A stretch of DNA of 64,000 nucleotides, from assembly GCF_030272615.1 (NCBI RefSeq), contig NC_081413.1:103128239-103192238 (forward strand), written 5' to 3'. The translations under genes were made by a program, and so were the position numbers. This DNA comes from Cryptomeria japonica. Its lineage: Eukaryota; Streptophyta; Pinopsida; Cupressales; Cupressaceae. Positions 56,969 to 64,000 of the stretch are shown in pieces; position 1 is the stretch's first letter, and every line of letters starts with the position of its first letter. The notes below the pieces were generated by a model that saw only the letters and a program-made list of their open reading frames with translations, had not been told where the DNA came from and ran no database searches.

Positions 56969-59600
56969 GTATTGCATTGCTAACTTTCATAAGATTGAGA
57001 CAAGAATTTGAAGTTCGCAATTGTTAAAATTAGGAGAATGAAGCTCAATTTATAGATTTTGGAAGGAGATTGATTGAATTCCAAGAAGATAAGACCAGTG
57101 TCTATCCTATGGTGAACAAAGTCAAATCTATAGATAAATTAAGACTTATTGTAACGTATCATCATTCTAGTACATTTGAAAAATTTTATGACTTGCATAT
57201 CATGTTAATTAAAATCACACCAAGACTGAAAGACACTTCACTATATGCACATTACAATAGTTTTGAAACAGAATTTAACTCTTTCATTAAAAGAGGCCCA
57301 TTATCAAATCCACACATTGCTACTTGAAGACAAATAAATGTGCCCTTAACACATAGATTCATACAAATTACACACAAATAAGTGAAACAATTTGTCAATG
57401 ATTTTCTTTTATTAATCTTCAAAAGTTGATACAATATGACAGAAGTGCAAAATATCTATAGAAAGGAAATATTATAGCTTCTATTGCTTCTAACTGGTCC
57501 CTATTACATCCTACTTCTAAAACAAATCTAGAATCCCTCTTACTGGCCCTGATTTTCCTTTTATAGGACAAGGGTGCAAAAACAAGCTTCAAGCCAAGTA
57601 AGACACTTGTCAAGAGGAAGCATTAAAGAGGGCGGTTGTGATGATGAATTCTGGAGACTAGAGCCACGAGCCTAATGGGAGTGATGCTAGGACATCCTTT
57701 TGTTGTAGCACTTGTCACAATCAAAATTTGAACTCAGGAACTAGGTATGGGGGTTGGTACGTCCTAGTTGAGTGCTCATATCATTTATCCCAAAAATGAA
57801 AACCTACAGGAAATAATAGGAAATACAAAATTGAAAAAGGACATCAACTAGTCCTCCTCCTCTTGTTGCTCTATAGGTGGTAGATGTTGGAGGTGATCTA
57901 GAATCCTCCTTTTCCTTGCTCAATATCCCTTATCAGGTTGAAAAAAGTGATAACCATGTAGACCTATTTAATGCACGGTGACAGAGAACAACTTACAAGT
58001 TCTTCCCTGAGATATGCAATTAATAAGTAGGATAAAGATCAATATCTTTAGATAGAAGTACAAATTGGCAATTTAACCAACACATTCACCATCTGATATC
58101 TCTTACATTCAAGATTGTACAATTATCTCCTCTAAGGACTTTCTCTTTCCCAAACTAGAGGATTTTGCCATTTCTAGGGTTAGGGTTTGCGTAAGCCTAT
58201 TGAAACAAAAGTAAAACTTTGAAATTAGGCTTAGGATAGAAGTAGGGTAATCAAAGGCTTATAAAAAATCAAGAAACACTTAGAAGGGAATATGTAGTAA
58301 GAACACTACGACAACCCTTATCACATAAACCCTAATTATGATAGCAAGGAATTCAAAGCATATCTAGAGCACTATAAATGTGAAATTGAGCAAAGATAGT
58401 GCTAATATAGCCAAAGAAATATGGATCATCATGCAATTGAATTCATTTACTATAGGCATGTAGGTTTGTGTGATGGTAGGAGATAGTCATTACAATTCAT
58501 ATTTGAATGTTGCAGCCGCAACAACAAAATTCCGGTCAGTCGGCAACAAATGAAAACTTGGCACATCGAAACTTTATTATTTTTTATTCACTATCGCCTC
58601 TTCGAGATTTCTCAACATTGCGGAATTAACTTGGTAGTGCTTTCTTAGTTCAATCACGTGATCGCACAAAAATAACTTATTCATCGTTGCCTTCTTCAAA
58701 AGTGCCTTCTTCTACCCAACTTAGAAGATGGAAGCATAGGACCCATATCCTTATTACGTGGCTCAGCCATCCATGTGTCTATCACCATCCCTTGTGGAAC
58801 CTACGTGGGGTAGCTTCCATCAAAGAATCAGGCTCTTTAAGAACCATGAAACAATACAACATGTGTGCAAAAATATCCTAAAAGTGCGATCGATCGATAT
58901 GAGACTTGTGAGAGGCCCATTGACACAACACTATTGGGGATCATAGATCGGGTGGAACTAAGCTTGATGACAATGAGATGTAATGAATTATACTTCCATT
59001 GGGTAGCGATAAGCCGATAAAACAAGGGTAGGGCCCCTTTACACATAAATGAGACTTGATGCCTAAAATAAGGATGATCATCGATTGGGCATTTTTGGAA
59101 CTAAAACTTATGCAATGCGACCCAAAATTAAAAGGGATTTCAAGACGAAAAGGGGATATTCCGCCTTCACAAAAATGACAGGTAACAAAGACCAACATTT
59201 ATGGTTCATGGGCTTTAGACCAAAAACTTTATAGTAGAAATAAACCCTAAACCTATGGTGGACAAAAAAATTTCGAAAAACATCCCAACAATGGCTTTGA
59301 ATGAAAATAAAGGGGTGCAAAATTATAAGCTCTTAAAGTGGGCTACTTAGGCTGATTTAGTAGGGGTACTTTTGCGTGTCATAAGGAAAATTTTCAACTT
59401 GTGCCCTCAAAATTTGGCAATTTTTTTGAGGTCCCAATACCCTCCTCAGAAATTTGGTTGAAAAAATTATATAATTAAGACCAAATTAACGATATCAAAC
59501 TCATGAATCATAGTTTTCAATTTCACAAATTTTTGAGTCCGTTTGACTGACCTACAAGTGAATTGAAGTTCATAGGGTCAACAATTGTTGTGTAGGGAAA
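56969..59600. other. Stretch without recognised genes
   Basis: The first part continues the chromovirus flank interrupted at 46724. The rest has only short frames without domains; 57070-57327 (86 codons) reads cleanly but matches nothing I recognise. No LTR pair, PBS or RNA gene was seen. Confidence 0.4.
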
Positions 59601-59713
59601 AAACCCTAATTTTGGCTTATAAATAGAAAATTCAAGCCTCATTTGGCTCATTTACTTTCTTTGAGTTCATAGCATCGAAAGCACTTTTTGAGCTTTCTGC
59701 GAGCGATTTGAGC
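59601..59713 (+). promoter_or_regulatory. Core promoter and 5' leader of the PMD pseudogene
   Basis: TATAAATAG at 59618-59626 matches the plant TATA consensus and lies 88-96 bases upstream of ATG 59714. That places transcription start near 59650. AAACCCTAA (59601-59609) just upstream is a telo-box-like element. Confidence 0.5.
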
Positions 59714-59794
59714 ATGATGGCAGATGTTGGGGCAAGACAACACTTGTTCAAGTGAGTCTGATCATACCAACGTCTAGCTGGCATAGGAGGCATG

Positions 59795-60156
59795 GTGAGT
59801 TTGTCCAAAATTTGTTAGAGCTCCAATTTTTAAGCATTTCGCATGTGTAGTTCGATTTTTTCGTATTCATTCTATCTTTTTCGCATTTATAAATTGTGTT
59901 TCGCATACATTATGTGTCTCGCATATGGTTTAAATTTTTCGCAAAAGACTATTGTATTTCTCATATGATGTAATGGTGTCGCATGAGACTTAACCATGTC
60001 GCATTCATACTAATTATATCACATATGCAATTTCTCTATCACGTGAGACTTAATTATTTCTCATATGCTCATTAATGCAAAATTTCATTGCTTTAATTCA
60101 AAATTTATGTCAAAATTGGACATTTTGATTAATCACTTTGATATTCTGACATGTAG
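59795..60156 (+). other. Intron of the PMD pseudogene (362 bp)
   Basis: Donor GTGAGT at 59795-59800 and acceptor ATGTAG at 60151-60156. Splicing joins ...GGM to EIIGVLG in frame. T-rich, and filled with CGCAT-type motifs. Confidence 0.65.
59836..60070 (+). repeat. Degenerate array of TTTCGCAT motifs inside the intron
   Basis: About a dozen variants (TTCGCATGTG, TTCGCATTTA, TTCGCATACA, CTCGCATATG, TGTCGCATGAG, TCTCATATG and others) at roughly 20-27 base spacing. Several differ only by C to T or G to A within CG. Confidence 0.6.
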
Positions 60157-62145
60157 GAGATTATTGGTGTCCTGGGCACTCAACAAAATAGGCCCAATGG
60201 TCTAGCATTGCAGACTCAGCTACTTCCTAAGGATATTGCCTTGATTCAACATTTGGGATTATACCATGTACTTCATCTCTCTAAAGTTACGACCAACAAG
60301 GGTCTTATTATAACTTTAGTCAAGAGATGGCATTCTGAGACTTGTTCATTTCATTTGCTAACCGAGGAGGCTTCTGTAACTCTTGAAGATGTATGGAGGA
60401 TACTCCACATTCCTATCCATGGAGAGAGAATCATATACAATCATTGAGTAGGGGTTGCTATGCTCTGTGACCTGTTTGAGTGCAATGAGTAGGATTTGCA
60501 TATGGACAGTGCTTGAGATCAAGTTAGTGCAGATTATGATGATCTGACTATTGTACTATGTAGCATTATAGTAGGTCCTTTGGTTCCCGACAGACGATGC
60601 CACAAATTTCTAGTAGGATGGGGTTGGGTATTAGCAAGCATGATTATGGACCGATGAGTTTATGCATGGGGTCCGTGTGCTTTGGCTATGCTATATTATC
60701 ATATGCACTTAGTTATTTATTCGACATATAGATCTATCAGTTGCGGTGTCACTCTCCTCTAGGTTTGGGCTTGGGAGCATATTGTCATTTTTCATCCTAT
60801 TGTTCATGTTCAGTTATAAGCCAAGGAGCCTTATGCTTATGGATATACATGTGGGGTCAGGCATAGGTGTATAGGTAATACCCTATATTGGTGACATGTT
60901 ATTGATATGATTCAACATTTCAAATGGAGACCTTACCTGGATTGTCGTGTTTGGGTTGACGATGCACAACACCTTCCATTTTGTGAGCAACACCGATATC
61001 TTATTGGCAGGACTGTTCACACACAGTGGATCATTGATTTGCATCTGCTAGGCTGAGTTTTGAGACAGTTTGAGGAGATATAGGGTATTTCGGATGTCAT
61101 GACCTATTTTGCTCATACCACTCAAGAGGTATTAGATTGGGAGGCCCATATAGAGGCTCATGTTTCTTTTATAGAGTTTGATTCCTTGAGACCAGTGTAG
61201 TGGGGTTTGGGAGTAGGAGTTGCTAATCCTAGGACCACTCCATAGTATGATGCATGGTGGGGTAGACATCATCCTATTCCTTTGACTAACATTGCAGTGC
61301 CCATTTCACCACAGATGGGCAGGCAACCTAGATAGTGGAGGGGGAGGGATGGAGACGAAGGAGATGGTGATGGAGGAGGTGTAGTGGTGACCATTGTTGT
61401 TGTAGGAGAGGGAGATGAGGAGGAGGATGAGGGTGTGGGTGGCAAGGAGGGAGGTGACACTGAGATAGACATTAGTGGAGACACCAAGTTAGTCAGCGGG
61501 GATGATGATTCCTCATTAGGATCATTGAGTGGAGAGGGCAATGAGGAGAGCGCAGATGACATTGACATGCTCAATTTGGAGGATGCACTTGTTGGACAAG
61601 ATGTTGCCCCAAGTGATGACATACAAGTTATGAGGGCATAGATCCTTAGCCAACAAGATGCTCTAGCCAAGGAGCGACAACATAGGAGAGATGGTTGAGC
61701 CATATTTCATTGAGAGTAGGAGGCGTAAATTGTTGAGTGAGATGGATTGATAACTGATCATGATAGTTTCTGGGTGGCATGAGATTTAGCCATAGTTGAG
61801 CGAGATCTCTTTCATATTGAGCATGATGATATTGTTCAACGAGAACAGTTAGCTCATGATGCAGACGATCAGTATATTGGTCCTTGTACTAATACACCTT
61901 CACATGATGATAGTCTCATTCATTTGGCACATGAAGCTTTATATTGGCGCCAACATTACGAGGCCATCATTCCTGTGGGATAACATGGGTAGAGTTATCA
62001 GTCGTACAAGTCTCAAAGGAGGTCTAGAAAATTGACAACTCGAGAGATGATAAGTGGAGGTGTGATGGGACCACCTCATCCACCACTTGGTCATCCTGGG
62101 GCAAGATTGAGTGGACAAGCTCCTGATAGAGGGAGTGTCGATTGA

Positions 62146-63480
62146 CACACTTGTTATTCATGTTACTAAGGCTTTTTATGAGATTTTATTCCAACACATT
62201 ATTTTTTGAGATCTATATATGAGATTTGTAGTTGTGATGACATTTTATATGCATATTTATGTGTTTTCTAATATGATGCTTGATTATATTATGCATATTA
62301 TTATTATTATGATGATGATGTGGTTTATGTTATGATGTTCTATATGCTTTTCCTGATGCATTTTTATAATGATGTGGTTCGATCTAGCTTATGCACTTTC
62401 TAAATGTTGTATATGATATGATGAGTAATTATGGTTAAACCTAATGATTGAATGTGCTTATAATGGTCTATTAAAATGAACTAATGATCTTAATATGAAA
62501 TTATGTGAATATGATTATGCAACCTAATGCAACTTAATGATTATGAATGCAACCTAATGATAATGATTGCAACCTAATGATAATGAGTTTTTCAATGTGT
62601 CAGAAACTATTTTTAATTGCATGCCCCAACTATTTCAGAAGAGGTGTTAGTAGTTTTGAGATAGAGATGGTTGATGAGAGATGGTTTGAGACAAAATTAG
62701 AGAGATTAGAAGATGAATAAAAGATTTAAAATGATAGAACCATGAATTCTTGTGTCTTTATTTTTAGCACAACATATTCATCATTGAGCCTTATTATGTT
62801 TCAATGGAGCTTGGTACACCAAGGTATACAAAACCAAGGTATAAAGATATCCCATGGTAGAAACAAACACATTGCAAACAAGGAGTGAACCCCTCCATTC
62901 TAGGTATAGCGCTAAGGGTTGAGGTATATGCGATAGTCATACGCATAGATATCCTTGACTTTTACTTTGCATAGGATGCTTGCTGAATGCATGTACCAAC
63001 ATAGACACCCAAAGTACCATTGCCTTAGAACTTCATTGGTTCACACCACAAACTACAAACAAATAAAAAGATCATGCACCATACTAGATCCTCTAATCTC
63101 TTGTGGACATCCCTGAGTAACGTAGGAACATGACCTGCCACCAATTGATAAAAGATAAGACCAACTAGGACCAAAAATCCTGCAACCATACTGATCTGCA
63201 CCTTTGCTTTGATTGTTTGATGTGATGGGGTTGATAGTGTCTGATCTCAAAGATTGAATACCTCGTTTAATATCTATCTGTCTAATTTAGAGTGTGATCT
63301 TCCTTGTTTAAAACAAAACGATGATTAATTGATATGGTTGGTTGATACAATTGATAAGACAACTTGATCAGTTTGGTTGCAAATTTTGATAGGATAGTTT
63401 TATCCTTTGTTGACTTCATGCAAAGTGTTTACTAGATATCTGCTCAAGTGTTTGATCTCTATGAGATGTTTTATTGGAAG
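62146..63480. other. AT-rich flank with a short tandem repeat
   Basis: Probably the pseudogene 3' flank. Between 62515 and 62590 a GCAACCTAATGATAATGA-like unit recurs about four times. The remainder has no recognised gene; minus-strand 63053-63250 is open but has no known domain. Confidence 0.4.
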
Positions 63481-64000
63481 ATTTTGTTGTTGGTTTTTTC
63501 GATTTTTAGTGCTTTTTTTAGGACTTTTTCCCTTTTTAAGGAGTGTTTTTCTAGGATTTTTGATTTTGTTTTTGATGATATTTTAGGATGATTTTCCGAT
63601 TTTGAGTGTTTTTCTCTCTCTTTTTGGTGTTTTGGGTTTTTTATGCTTTTGGATTTTGAGGTTTTTGGATTTTGATGTTTTGTTTATGTTTTTGAATTTT
63701 TTCTTGTTTTTTGATGTTTTTGAAATTTTAATTGTTTTTTTATGTTTTTGGATTTTGTTTAGGACTTTATCTCTTTTTTAGAGTTTTCTTCAAGATCATT
63801 TTTTACGTTTTTTAGACTTATTTTAGGACATCTTTACAATGTTTTGTGTTTTTTAAGGATATTTTATAAATATTTTTTTTGATTTTTCAGGACATTTTAT
63901 GAATGTTTTGGGTTTTTCAGGACAATTTATGAATGTTTTGGGTTTTTTCGGGATAATTTATGAATTTTTTTGAAGAGTTTTCTCAGGAATTTGAATGTTT
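63481..64000. repeat. T-rich low-complexity tract with tandem units
   Basis: Dominated by TTTTGGATTTTGATG-like words (63600-63760). From about 63880 to 63980 a unit of roughly 33 bases containing CAGGACAATTTATGAATG recurs about three times with small changes. The tract continues past the window end. Confidence 0.6.

Larger units (their letters stand above)
59714..62145 (+). pseudogene. Plant mobile domain (PMD) pseudogene, two exons, 23 premature stops, no frameshift
   Basis: Exon 1 (59714-59794) reads MMADVGARQHLF...LAGIGGM. Exon 2 (60157-62145) stays in one frame to a TGA at 62143, giving a 690-codon model. The RWHSETCSFHLLTEEASVTLEDV segment (about 60331) and WRPYLDCRVWVDDAQHLPF ... RYLIGRTVHTQWI (about 60925-61035) match the pattern of the PMD found in MAIN/MAIL proteins and in transposon-carried relatives. 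An acidic Gly/Asp/Glu stretch (about 61350-61610) and a basic tail follow. Premature stops number 2 in exon 1 and 21 in exon 2 (11 TGA, 9 TAG, 3 TAA), each one transition from CGA, CAG or CAA. Host MAIN-type proteins act in silencing and cell maintenance; this copy is more likely transposon-derived. No terminal repeats of a carrier element were identified. Confidence 0.7.

Noticed and set aside
57070-57327. 86-codon open frame as a host gene
   Set aside because: No domain, promoter or homologous motif was recognised, and the length is compatible with chance in this AT-rich DNA.
59836-60070. CRISPR-like spacing of a repeated motif
   Set aside because: The motif is short and variable, spacing is irregular, and the context is a plant intron.
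61269-61703. 144-codon minus-strand frame, Ser/Pro-rich
   Set aside because: Antisense of the acidic Gly/Asp/Glu stretch of the PMD frame.

Overview
The window looks like intergenic DNA from a large, repeat-rich seed-plant nuclear genome, plausibly a gymnosperm. That is inferred from the density and nesting of plant LTR retrotransposons (Ty3 chromovirus-like, Tat/Ogre-like, Ty1/copia Sire-like), a LINE RNase H remnant, a TRIM, a plant-mobile-domain (PMD) pseudogene and the absence of any recognisable ordinary host gene. No tRNA, rRNA, bacterial or organellar gene was recognised. Boundaries were read by eye from direct repeats, TG...CA ends, primer-binding sites (PBS), polypurine tracts (PPT) and target-site duplications (TSD).

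Layout. (1) 1-16990, minus strand: a tandem array of a gag-only, non-autonomous LTR element (TR-GAG-like). Copy A is 1-5165, LTR A 5166-7900, copy B 7901-13063, LTR B 13064-15668, partial copy C 15669-16990. Copies A and B each hold an intact gag-like frame of 903 codons and are almost identical over about 5 kb, although the LTRs on either side are clearly diverged. (2) 16991-25765, plus strand: a decayed Ty3 element interrupted by an AT-rich LTR, a 369-bp TRIM with a perfect TSD, and a further LTR. (3) 25766-32204: AT-rich DNA, a LINE RNase H remnant, a minus-strand LTR with an exact initiator-Met PBS, and an unrecognised 593-codon frame (28837-30615) that overlaps an RNase H-like tail. (4) 32205-39994: a Tat/Ogre-like element with gag and protease but no reverse transcriptase or integrase. 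(5) 39995-46723: LTR remnants, an orphan charged frame, a solo LTR with a one-mismatch TSD, and a truncated chromovirus pol ending in a chromodomain. (6) 46724-56963: a Sire-like copia element with perfect TSD TCTCA, itself split inside its RT region by a solo LTR. (7) 56969-59600: no recognised feature. (8) 59618-62145: a PMD pseudogene with TATA box, exon 1, a GT-AG intron and exon 2. It has 23 premature stops and no frameshift. (9) 62146-64000: low-complexity and T-rich tandem repeats.

Nothing here forms an operon or pathway. The window is a record of successive insertions: a solo LTR in the Sire element in the chromovirus region, a solo LTR in an AT-rich LTR, and a TRIM plus LTRs in the Ty3 element. 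The only intact long coding frames are the two gag-like genes of the tandem array. They lack any enzyme domain, so mobilisation would depend on proteins from another element.
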